A stretch of DNA of 35,440 nt, from contig URSS01000030.1 in NCBI GenBank assembly GCA_900550545.1, positions 1-35,440 of the forward strand, given 5' to 3'. Shown here in pieces: positions 22,553 through 30,122 of this stretch. The notes under the pieces were generated by a model, which worked only from the letters and a program-made list of their open reading frames with translations, did no database searches and was not told the origin of the DNA. Position numbers and translations under genes: made by a program. Each line of letters opens with the position of its first letter. Positions within the stretch are counted from its first letter, which is position 1. Source of the stretch: an uncultured Lachnobacterium sp. (lineage in GTDB: Bacteria; Bacillota; Clostridia; Lachnospirales; Lachnospiraceae).

Positions 22553-22985
22553 AAACGTGAGGGCGGGAGGAAACATCTTCGGACAAAGAATTTCTCTCAT
22601 CGAGGAAGCGTAACAGAACTTCAAATGCAAGCCCCGCCACAACCCAGAACGGAAAATAATCCAGTCTTACGATTCCTGCAATATTGTAAGGCGTTCCACT
22701 GTAATCCCACGGACACACACCAAGGAAGCGCAGCAGACTCCCACTTAAAAATTCGCCAAGCATAATCGATGCTGCATAGAAACACCCCCGCAAAAGAAAA
22801 GGCCAGTATTTAATTTTTTCATATATTGGATCAATGAGAGCTGCCATACCATAGATGGGGAACATCCACAGAGAGGTATGCCCCAGAAGACGGGGATCTC
22901 CGTGTAAAAAAGTACCGAATGATGTGAACACGATCTCCATGCACCAGCCGGTAAGCCCACAAATAAAAAAATTTCTCCACTTCAT
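22551..22985 (-). CDS. Putative ABC-transporter type IV (CmpB-like) membrane protein
   Basis: 144 residues with about four hydrophobic segments. It starts MKWRNFFICGLTGWCMEIVF and carries LLGHTSLWMFPIYGMAAL and VCPWDYSGTPYNIAGIVRLDYFPFW, conserved features of the CmpB-like membrane family found in Clostridia. Despite the family name there is no ATPase or partner nearby. RBS AAAGGAG on the minus strand. The last residues (SEDVSSRPHV) look unlike the conserved part and lie next to the foldback element, so the C terminus may have been altered by its insertion. Function unknown. Confidence 0.7.
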   Translation of the reverse strand: MKWRNFFICGLTGWCMEIVFTSFGTFLHGDPRLLGHTSLWMFPIYGMAALIDPIYEKIKYWPFLLRGCFYAASIMLGEFLSGSLLRFLGVCPWDYSGTPYNIAGIVRLDYFPFWVVAGLAFEVLLRFLDERNSLSEDVSSRPHV

Positions 22986-23109
22986 CTTATACTCCTTTGG
23001 TATTTAAAGTATACCCGAAAGGAATTGCAGATATACTTGCAAAAACGAACGGAGAAATATATGATGATACATGGACAGAATGCAAAAGCGAGAGGGAAGA
23101 TGAAGATTT

Positions 23110-23751
23110 ATGGCATATTTTCCAATGTTTGTAGATATAGAAAAGAAAAAATGTCTGATTGTGGGCGGTGGAACGGTTGCACTGCGCAAAGTGCAGGTAC
23201 TGCTGGATTTTGGAGCAGATGTTGTGGTGGTAGCACCGGAGGTCATTTCCAAAATCAAAGAGTATCCGGTTACTGTTTATCAGAGAAATTTTCAAAAAAC
23301 AGATTTGCAGGGATGCGAACTTGTGGTGGCAGCCACGGATGATGCCGGATTAAATCATGAGATCGCTGAGGCGGCACAAAAACAAAAGATTCCGGTCAAT
23401 GCCGTGGATCAGCAGGAAGACTGCAGTTTTATTTTTCCGTCTTATGTCCGGGAACAGGAACTTGTCGGGGCTTTTTCCAGTGGAGGAAACAGTCCGGTGC
23501 TGACACAGTACCTGAAGAAATATATGGCGCAGATTCTGACCGCAGAGTTGGGCGAGGCCAATGCGTATCTTGGAAGTATCCGGCCGGTTGTGAAAAGGGA
23601 ACTGGACACGGAAGCGATGCGTAAAAAAGTATACCAGCAGGTTTTAAATGAGCTTTTCAAACAAATAGAAAAAAAACAGGATGTGAAGCTGTCCAGGCAG
23701 CAGCTTCAGGACCTGATTGATGATACCCAAAAAGAGGAAAGAGGCAGATAA
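23110..23751 (+). CDS. Precorrin-2 dehydrogenase / sirohydrochlorin ferrochelatase-like protein
   Basis: 213 residues, the length of the Met8p/SirC/CysG N-terminal type. It oxidises precorrin-2 to sirohydrochlorin with NAD, and may also insert iron. A Rossmann motif is at the start (CLIVGGGTVALRK, GGG at about 19-21). NAVDQQEDCSFIFPS contains the aspartate of the active site, and FSSGGNSPVLTQYLK is a family motif. The start follows GAGGGAAGATG. It heads the operon with hemB one base after its stop. The C-terminal 60 residues are helical and poorly conserved. It lacks a CysG methyltransferase domain. Confidence 0.9.
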   Translation: MAYFPMFVDIEKKKCLIVGGGTVALRKVQVLLDFGADVVVVAPEVISKIKEYPVTVYQRNFQKTDLQGCELVVAATDDAGLNHEIAEAAQKQKIPVNAVDQQEDCSFIFPSYVREQELVGAFSSGGNSPVLTQYLKKYMAQILTAELGEANAYLGSIRPVVKRELDTEAMRKKVYQQVLNELFKQIEKKQDVKLSRQQLQDLIDDTQKEERGR

Positions 23752-23752
23752 A

Positions 23753-24721
23753 ATGGACCGAACAAGAAGATTAAGAAACAACGCAGTATTGCGGGATATG
23801 GTAAGAGAAAATCATGTGCGTGTGGATGAACTTATTTACCCGCTGTTTGTGATGGAGGGAGAAAATATCGTGGAGCCGGTAGATTCCATGCCGGGAATCT
23901 GCCAGTATTCGTTAGACCGTATGCATGAGGAACTGGATCGTGTCAAAGAAGCAGGCATTCCGGCAATTCTTATTTTTGGCATTCCGGCACATAAGGATGA
24001 AGTGGGAAGTGGTGCGTATGATGAGCATGGAATCGTGCAAGAAGCCATCCGCCAGATAAAAAAGGATTATCCGGATCTTGTTGTGATTGCAGATGTATGC
24101 CTTTGTGAATATACTTCCCATGGACATTGCGGTCTGGTAAAGGACGGTGAGATTTTAAACGATGAGACATTGCCGTTGCTTGCTGCATCCGCAGTCAGCT
24201 ACGCGAAAGCCGGAGCAGATATTGTTGCGCCGAGTGATATGATGGACAAGCGTGTGGGAGCCATCCGTCAGGCATTGGATGAAGCAGGATTTACTTACAC
24301 ACCGATCATGGCATATTCTGCAAAATTTGCGTCCGGTTATTACGGACCGTTTCGCGATGCCGCACATTCTGCACCGGGCTTTGGAGACCGCAAGACCTAT
24401 CAGATGGATCCAGCAAATGGAAAAGAAGCGATGCGCGAAGTGGAAGAAGATATCGCAGAGGGCGCAGATTTGATCATTGCAAAACCGGCGATGGCATACA
24501 TGGATATTATCAAAGATATCAGCACGAATTTTAATATTCCGATTGTTGCATATAATGTGAGTGGAGAGTATGCGATGGTGAAAGCAGCAGCTGCAAATGG
24601 CTGGATTGATGAAAAGAAAATTGTCATGGAGAACATGATTGGAATGAAGCGTGCAGGAGCGAAGATGATCATTACGTATCATGCATTGGATGTGGCACGC
24701 TGGATATGGGAGGAAGAATAA
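23753..24721 (+). CDS. hemB: Porphobilinogen synthase (5-aminolevulinate dehydratase) HemB
   Basis: 322 residues from ATG 23753, after AAAGAGG; an in-frame ATG at 23717 would extend into the previous gene. It joins two 5-aminolevulinate molecules to porphobilinogen. The zinc motif DVCLCEYTSHGHCG has three cysteines, so a zinc-dependent enzyme is expected. Schiff-base lysines lie in MAYSAKFASGYYGPFRDAA and VSGEYAMVKAAA. The hemL ATG is two bases after the stop. Confidence 0.97.
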   Translation: MDRTRRLRNNAVLRDMVRENHVRVDELIYPLFVMEGENIVEPVDSMPGICQYSLDRMHEELDRVKEAGIPAILIFGIPAHKDEVGSGAYDEHGIVQEAIRQIKKDYPDLVVIADVCLCEYTSHGHCGLVKDGEILNDETLPLLAASAVSYAKAGADIVAPSDMMDKRVGAIRQALDEAGFTYTPIMAYSAKFASGYYGPFRDAAHSAPGFGDRKTYQMDPANGKEAMREVEEDIAEGADLIIAKPAMAYMDIIKDISTNFNIPIVAYNVSGEYAMVKAAAANGWIDEKKIVMENMIGMKRAGAKMIITYHALDVARWIWEEE

Positions 24722-24723
24722 AG

Positions 24724-25995
24724 ATGGCAGCAGAAGAAAGATCAAAGGCGTTTTATGAGCGCGCAGTCAAGCGGCTCCCGGGAGGGGTCAACAGCCCGGT
24801 ACGTGCATATCAGGCTGTGGGACGAACCCCACGTTTTATCCAGAGTGCAAAGGGTGCGCATATCACAGACGTTGACGGAAATGAAATGATTGATTATGTA
24901 TGTTCCTGGGGACCGGGAATCCTTGGACATGCAAATCCGAAAGTCGTAGAAAAGGTAAAGGCAGCATGTGATGAGGGTCTGACCTTTGGGGCTCCAACGG
25001 AGCGAGAAGTTGAGATGGCAGAGTTACTAGCAGAACTGGTTCCGTCTATGGAAGTCAGCCGTCTGGTAAGTTCCGGAACCGAGGCAACGATGAGTGCAAT
25101 TCGTGTTGCCAGAGGATTTACCCGAAGAGATAAGATCATCAAATTCCGTGGATGTTATCATGGACATTCTGATGGACTTCTGGTAAAGGCAGGATCAGCG
25201 GCATTGACGACGTCCGTTCCGGACAGTGCAGGCGTGCCGGCAGACTATACGAAAAATACACTGGTTGCAGAATACAATAACAAGGAAAGCGTCAAGGCAT
25301 TGTTTGAAGCAAATCCAAAGGAGATTGCCGCAATCATTGTGGAGCCGGTTGCCGCAAATATGGGGGTGGTTCCACCGAAGGATGATTTCCTTGCCTTTTT
25401 GCGCGAGATTACAACACAGTATGGTGCATTGCTCATCTTTGATGAGGTCATTACCGGATTTCGTCTTGCTTTGGGCGGTGCGCAGGAATATTTTGGAATT
25501 AAACCGGATTTGTCTACGTTCGGAAAAATCATCGGAGGCGGTATGCCGGTAGGAGCATATGGCGGACGTGAAGATATCATGCGTATGGTTTCACCGGATG
25601 GACCGGTATATCAGGCAGGAACACTTTCCGGTAATCCGATTGCGACGGCGGCAGGACTTAGCACGCTTCGCATTTTAAAAGAAGATACTTCGATTTATGA
25701 GCGCCTGGAAAAGAAGACGGCAAAGATCGCGGATGCTGTGCGCCAAGCAGCAGGAAACAAGGTTTGTGTCAACCAGATTGGTTCACTGATGAGCATTTTC
25801 TTTACCGGTGAAGAGGTTGTGGATTTTGATTCCGCAATGACCGCAGATGTGAAAGCATATGCTGCATATTTCGGACATATGCTGGATCATGGAATTTATG
25901 TGGCACCTTCACAGTTTGAAGCCATGTTTGTTTCCGACGCACATACAGAAGAAGACATTACAAAGACGATCGCTGTGATGCAGCAGTGGTTTTAG
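24724..25995 (+). CDS. hemL: Glutamate-1-semialdehyde 2,1-aminomutase HemL
   Basis: 423 residues from ATG 24724, which follows GGAGGAAG; an in-frame GTG/ATG-type extension to 24706 would overlap hemB. It isomerises glutamate-1-semialdehyde to 5-aminolevulinate. The PLP lysine is K268 in STFGKIIGGGMPVGAYGG. The start RLPGGVNSPVRAYQAVG and SSGTEATMSAIRVARG are family hallmarks. Adjacent to hemA, with which it forms the C5 pathway pair. Confidence 0.97.
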   Translation: MAAEERSKAFYERAVKRLPGGVNSPVRAYQAVGRTPRFIQSAKGAHITDVDGNEMIDYVCSWGPGILGHANPKVVEKVKAACDEGLTFGAPTEREVEMAELLAELVPSMEVSRLVSSGTEATMSAIRVARGFTRRDKIIKFRGCYHGHSDGLLVKAGSAALTTSVPDSAGVPADYTKNTLVAEYNNKESVKALFEANPKEIAAIIVEPVAANMGVVPPKDDFLAFLREITTQYGALLIFDEVITGFRLALGGAQEYFGIKPDLSTFGKIIGGGMPVGAYGGREDIMRMVSPDGPVYQAGTLSGNPIATAAGLSTLRILKEDTSIYERLEKKTAKIADAVRQAAGNKVCVNQIGSLMSIFFTGEEVVDFDSAMTADVKAYAAYFGHMLDHGIYVAPSQFEAMFVSDAHTEEDITKTIAVMQQWF

Positions 25996-26017
25996 AGCGG
26001 CTGTTATCACAGATAAA

Positions 26018-26043
26018 ATGATTAAAGGGTCAAAAGGTATCAT
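26018..26043 (+). repeat. Dispersed 26-nt motif, copy 2, upstream of hemA
   Basis: Begins ATGATTAAAGGGT and ends CAAAAGGTATCAT. It differs from the minus-strand copy at 43-68 at one position (T for G). A 23-codon frame opens on its ATG (MIKGSKGII...), overlaps the hemA start out of frame, and ends at a TAA at about 26087-26089. It lies 17 bases before the hemA ATG. Confidence 0.5.
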
Positions 26044-26060
26044 AAAATGCAAAAGAGATC

Positions 26061-27290
26061 ATGATGGAATTTGGATATATTGGAATTAACTACAAAAACG
26101 CGGATCAGGATATCCGGGATGGCGTTTCTTTTACCGATAATGGAAAAATCGATTTTATGGGAAAAGCGGCGGATGCGGGAATCAATCAGTGCATGGTGCT
26201 TTCTACCTGCAACCGCAGCGAAGTGTACTATCTGGTGCAGGATACTGAGGAGCATGAAACGATGGAACGCCTGTATCGGGACAATTTTTCGGCGATCTGT
26301 CTGGATGAGTATCTGGATTTTCGCAGAGGAAAAGAGGCGATTGCCTATCTGTTTCGTGTGACCGCGGGACTTGAGTCCATGGTGCTTGGAGAAGACCAGA
26401 TTTTAGGGCAGGTAAAAGAAGCCTGTGAACTTTCCCAGACACTTGGATATACCGGAAAAGAACTGAATAAGATCATTAGAGATGCCGTGACCTGCGCAAA
26501 GAAAATGAAAACGCAACTGCATATCAGTGAGACACCACTTTCGGTCAGCTATGTTGGCATTCAGCAACTGAATGCGCATTTTGGCATCCAGGGAAAACGC
26601 GCGCTTTTGATCGGAAGCGGTAAGACAGCAGTACTGGCGCTGCGTTATCTGTACGAGTACAAGGCAAAGTGTGTAACTGTCTGCAGTAGGACTTTTTCCC
26701 ATGCAAAGGAACTTTTGGGAGAGTTCCCGAAATTGAATATTGTGCCATACGAAAAAAGATATGAGGCGATGAAAAACTGTGACATTGTAGTATCCGCCAC
26801 CGCTTCTCCGCATATTGTCGTGCGCAGGGAGTGTGTAAAACTCACGCATCCGATGGCATTTTTGGATCTGGCATCGCCGCGTGATATCGATATGCAGCTG
26901 AAGGATGTGACACTGCTTTTGAATCTGGACAGTCTGAATGCTATCGTGGCAAAAAACCAGGAAACGAGAGAACGGCTTGTGCAGCAGGGACAGGGCATGA
27001 TCGAGGAGGCTTTGCAGGAGACGATCGACTGGCTGGGCAGTACCGGTGTGGATGCGACGATAGAATCGTTGCAGCAGAGGTGTGCAGAGATTGTGGAGGA
27101 CAGTTATTCTTATCTAAACCGGAAACTTGATCTGACAACAAGGGAGCAGAAGATCCTGAAAAAAATCCTGAAAGCTTCCCTGCATCGGCTTTTGCGTGAA
27201 CCAATACTTGAGATGAAACAATTGGAATCCAAAGAGCAGCAGGAAGAATATCAAAAAGTCGTACGACAGTTATTTCAACTGGAAGAGTAG
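26061..27290 (+). CDS. hemA: Glutamyl-tRNA reductase HemA
   Basis: 409 residues. It reduces glutamyl-tRNA to glutamate-1-semialdehyde, the first committed step of the C5 route. The catalytic cysteine is C50 in MVLSTCNRSEVYY. The N-terminal GINYKNADQDIRDGVSF corresponds to the usual G.(N/S)YKTAP.E.R motif, with unusual residues after K. The NADPH domain follows (ALLIGSGKTAVLALRYL, about 180-197), then the helical dimerisation domain. Two ATGs in tandem (26061, 26064) could serve; AAAGAG lies just before. The gene is 65 bases after hemL. Confidence 0.94.
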   Translation: MMEFGYIGINYKNADQDIRDGVSFTDNGKIDFMGKAADAGINQCMVLSTCNRSEVYYLVQDTEEHETMERLYRDNFSAICLDEYLDFRRGKEAIAYLFRVTAGLESMVLGEDQILGQVKEACELSQTLGYTGKELNKIIRDAVTCAKKMKTQLHISETPLSVSYVGIQQLNAHFGIQGKRALLIGSGKTAVLALRYLYEYKAKCVTVCSRTFSHAKELLGEFPKLNIVPYEKRYEAMKNCDIVVSATASPHIVVRRECVKLTHPMAFLDLASPRDIDMQLKDVTLLLNLDSLNAIVAKNQETRERLVQQGQGMIEEALQETIDWLGSTGVDATIESLQQRCAEIVEDSYSYLNRKLDLTTREQKILKKILKASLHRLLREPILEMKQLESKEQQEEYQKVVRQLFQLEE

Positions 27291-27302
27291 TTATGGATAG
27301 TG

Positions 27303-27340
27303 TCAGCCCATTTGCTGAAAGCAAATTTTGCATGGGCTGA
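27303..27340 (+). promoter_or_regulatory. Stem-loop between hemA and hemC
   Basis: TCAGCCCAT (27303-27311) pairs with ATGGGCTGA (27332-27340). An inner TTTGC-TGAAA-GCAAA hairpin shares the first T. No T run follows, so it is an intercistronic stem rather than a terminator. It may affect RNA stability or relative expression of hemC. Confidence 0.5.
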
Positions 27341-27364
27341 TGTTCAAGGCAGAGAGGAAAAAGC

Positions 27365-28273
27365 ATGCATTATAAGATTGGAACACGTGGTTCGAAGCTT
27401 GCACTTGTGCAGGCAGAATTTGTAAGAGACCGTCTGCAGGAGCATTATCCGCAGGATTGTTTTGAACTGAAAATTATAAAGACGAAAGGTGATAAGATTC
27501 AGAACAAAGCATTGTCTGCAATCGGAGACAAGGGCCTTTTTGTAAAAGAAATCGAACAGGAACTTCTGTCGGGAGAAATCCATTTAGCGGTGCACAGCAT
27601 GAAGGATATGCCGGGAGAACTTCCGGACGGACTTTGTTTTGCAAAGGCATGGAAGCGGGAAGATCCACGGGATGTACTTGTGCTGCGGGAAGCAAAATCG
27701 CTTCATGAGCTGCCAAAGCATGCAGTCATTGGAACCGGAAGCAAGCGCAGAGCCTATCAGTTACAGGCGATACGACCGGATATTGAGATTGTAGATATCC
27801 GTGGAAATGTGGACACGCGTCTGGCAAAGATGGAAACACAAAAGCTTGACGGAATCGTTCTTGCGGCGGCCGGATTAAAACGGCTGCACAGAGAGGATGT
27901 TATTACAGAATATCTGGATCCAAATGAGATGATTCCGGCAACTACGCAGGGAACGCTTGCCATCGAATTGCTAGTGGATGAGACAGAACTTTTGGAGAAA
28001 ATCAATGCATTATCCGATGAAAAGACCGAACGCATAACGCGTACCGAGCGCCTTTTTCTGGAACAGATCGGAGGGGACTGCCACACGCCGATCGGCGGTT
28101 ACGCAACGGAAACGGCGGATGGATGTATCCGTCTTGTCGCAATCTTTGGAAATGAGGATGGCAGCAGACTGATCCGCTGCCAGAAAACCGGAAATGATCC
28201 GGACGACGTTGTACAGATTGTTGTGGATGAGATGAAAAGACAGCTTTACGAGAATGGTATATTTATGATATAA
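27365..28273 (+). CDS. hemC: Hydroxymethylbilane synthase (porphobilinogen deaminase) HemC
   Basis: 302 residues. It polymerises four porphobilinogens to hydroxymethylbilane. The dipyrromethane cofactor cysteine is C239 in GGDCHTPIGGYA. The start YKIGTRGSKLALVQAEFV and AVHSMKDMPGELPDGL, GTGSKRRAYQL and VDIRGNVDTRL are all family motifs. RBS GAGGAAAAA. It ends the visible tetrapyrrole operon, and no hemD or cobA follows. Confidence 0.96.
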   Translation: MHYKIGTRGSKLALVQAEFVRDRLQEHYPQDCFELKIIKTKGDKIQNKALSAIGDKGLFVKEIEQELLSGEIHLAVHSMKDMPGELPDGLCFAKAWKREDPRDVLVLREAKSLHELPKHAVIGTGSKRRAYQLQAIRPDIEIVDIRGNVDTRLAKMETQKLDGIVLAAAGLKRLHREDVITEYLDPNEMIPATTQGTLAIELLVDETELLEKINALSDEKTERITRTERLFLEQIGGDCHTPIGGYATETADGCIRLVAIFGNEDGSRLIRCQKTGNDPDDVVQIVVDEMKRQLYENGIFMI

Positions 28274-28331
28274 TTTCGGTAAATTTTGCAAGCGTAAGGC
28301 GGCAAAACATACAATATGGAGGAATAAAATT

Positions 28332-29876
28332 ATGTTAGACAGCGCAGGAATATGTATTCTGGGTACAATTATCGCGTATCTGCTCATTGTACTCATTATC
28401 GGATTTCACTATGCACGAAAGAATGAATCGGCATCGGACTTTTATCTGGGAGGACGTAAGCTTGGACCTTTGGTTACTGCAATGAGTGCAGAAGCATCAG
28501 ATATGTCAAGTTATTTGCTGATGGGATTGCCGGGACTGGCTTATTTAACCGGACTGGCAGATGTAGGCTGGACCGCGATCGGTCTTGCAGCCGGAACGTA
28601 TCTGAACTGGCTTTTGACAGCAAAGCGCCTCAGAAGATACACACATGTAACAAAGTCATTTACAATACCACAGTTTTTCTCAAACCGTTATCACGACAAG
28701 AAAAACATTTTATCTGTGATCGCAGCGGTACTGATTATTATCTTCTTCGTACCTTACACTGCATCCGGATTTGCGGCATGTGGAAAATTATTCCACTCAC
28801 TGTTTGGAATTAACTATATGACAGCAATGATCATTTCCGCAATTGTTATCGTTGCTTATACAACAGCAGGAGGATTCCTCGCTGCATCTACCACAGACTT
28901 TGTACAGGGAATTATCATGACAATCGCAATTGTGTTTGTGCTTGTATTCTCAACAATCTCTGCCGGAGGTGTCGGAGCCGTGATCGACAATGTACGAAAT
29001 CTTCCGGGATACCTTTCCTTTACACATACTTATGTAGAGGCAAGCCAGAGTGCAGAACCGTACAGTGCATTAAAAATCGTATCCACACTGGCATGGGGAC
29101 TCGGATATTTCGGTATGCCACATATTCTTCTTCGTTTCATGGCAATTGAGGATGAGAAGAAATTAAAGGTTTCCCGTCGTGTTGCATCTGTCTGGGTTGT
29201 CATTGCCATGGGTGTTGCAATCCTGATCGGTGTAGTCGGAAGACAGATGAGCGCAACCGGACTGATTGCTTCACTTTCCGGTTCTGAGACAGAGACAATT
29301 ATCGTAAAAGTAGCACATTTACTTTCTACATACGGTGCATTCCCGGCAATTATGGCTGGTCTGATCCTCGCAGGAATTCTTGCAAGTACCATGTCAACTT
29401 CTGACTCACAGTTACTTGCAGCATCCTCAAGTGTATCGCAGAATATTTTGCAGGAGGCATTTCATTTGAACCTCTCTAAGAGAGCAAGCATGATTGCTGC
29501 ACGTCTTACGGTAGTCGTTGTTGCAATCCTTGGAATTGTCATTGCAAGAGACCCGAACAGTTCCGTATTCGGAATCGTATCGTTTGCATGGGCAGGATTT
29601 GGTGCCGCATTCGGACCGGTTATGATGTGTTCTCTTTTCTGGAAGCGTACAACACTTCCGGGAGCAATCGCAGGAATGGTATCCGGTGGTGCGTTCGTAT
29701 TTATCTGGAAATACCTCATTGCACCAATGGGCGGTGTATTTGCAATCTATGAACTTTTACCGGCATTCATCGTTGGTATCGTAGTTATCATCGTAGTCAG
29801 CCTTCTTACCAAGGCTCCGAGTCAGGAAATCCTTGACGAGTTTGAGCAGGCAAAGGCATCACATGATCTGAATTAA
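28332..29876 (+). CDS. putP: Sodium/proline symporter PutP-like (SSS family)
   Basis: 514 residues and about 13 hydrophobic segments. The N-terminal FYLGGRKLGPLVTAMSAEASDMSSYLLMGLPG is the PutP signature, with the sodium-site serines and aspartate in the second helix. SSTMSTSDSQLL-like sequence (GILASTMSTSDSQLLAASSSVSQN) occurs in the eighth core helix. RBS TGGAGGAAT. It would import proline with sodium; proline is the best-supported substrate but the SSS family is broad. It is separated from hemC by 58 bases and followed by a strong terminator. A link to tetrapyrrole synthesis is not obvious. Confidence 0.9.
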   Translation: MLDSAGICILGTIIAYLLIVLIIGFHYARKNESASDFYLGGRKLGPLVTAMSAEASDMSSYLLMGLPGLAYLTGLADVGWTAIGLAAGTYLNWLLTAKRLRRYTHVTKSFTIPQFFSNRYHDKKNILSVIAAVLIIIFFVPYTASGFAACGKLFHSLFGINYMTAMIISAIVIVAYTTAGGFLAASTTDFVQGIIMTIAIVFVLVFSTISAGGVGAVIDNVRNLPGYLSFTHTYVEASQSAEPYSALKIVSTLAWGLGYFGMPHILLRFMAIEDEKKLKVSRRVASVWVVIAMGVAILIGVVGRQMSATGLIASLSGSETETIIVKVAHLLSTYGAFPAIMAGLILAGILASTMSTSDSQLLAASSSVSQNILQEAFHLNLSKRASMIAARLTVVVVAILGIVIARDPNSSVFGIVSFAWAGFGAAFGPVMMCSLFWKRTTLPGAIAGMVSGGAFVFIWKYLIAPMGGVFAIYELLPAFIVGIVVIIVVSLLTKAPSQEILDEFEQAKASHDLN

Positions 29877-29896
29877 AAAATTATGTAAAATGATAG

Positions 29897-29940
29897 GGCT
29901 AATGTATAAATGTAAAGATTTGTATATTAGCCTTATTTTT
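29897..29940 (+). terminator. Terminator of putP
   Basis: GGCTAATGTATAAAT, a short loop (GTAAAG region), ATTTGTATATTAGCC with one G-U pair, then TTATTTTT. Confidence 0.85.
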
Positions 29941-29946
29941 ATATGG

Positions 29947-29952
29947 TATAAT
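29947..29952 (+). promoter_or_regulatory. Possible -10 box upstream of hsdR
   Basis: A perfect TATAAT stands in the 246-bp gap before hsdR, next to the putP terminator tail. No good -35 box is seen at the right distance. The remaining 170 bases to hsdR show no clear structure. Confidence 0.35.
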
Positions 29953-30122
29953 AAGTTGTGCAATTTAAAGAGATAAAATTTGAAAAAGAATGGCAAATTC
30001 GTTTTAGCTTGGAATAGAGAGTAATAGCATATGAAAGCAATATATTTATCAGAATAAATGGATTTTATAAAGTGATATATTTGACAGAAATTGGATATAT
30101 ACTAGGAAGGGGAGATAAAAGT

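Noticed and set aside
23025..23342. Leader ORF upstream of the precorrin-2 dehydrogenase gene
   Set aside because: It overlaps the real gene out of frame for most of its length, and the residues do not look like a protein.
30072..30122. Extended hsdR start
   Set aside because: A good RBS (AGGGGAG) sits just before ATG 30123, and the 17 extra residues have no support.
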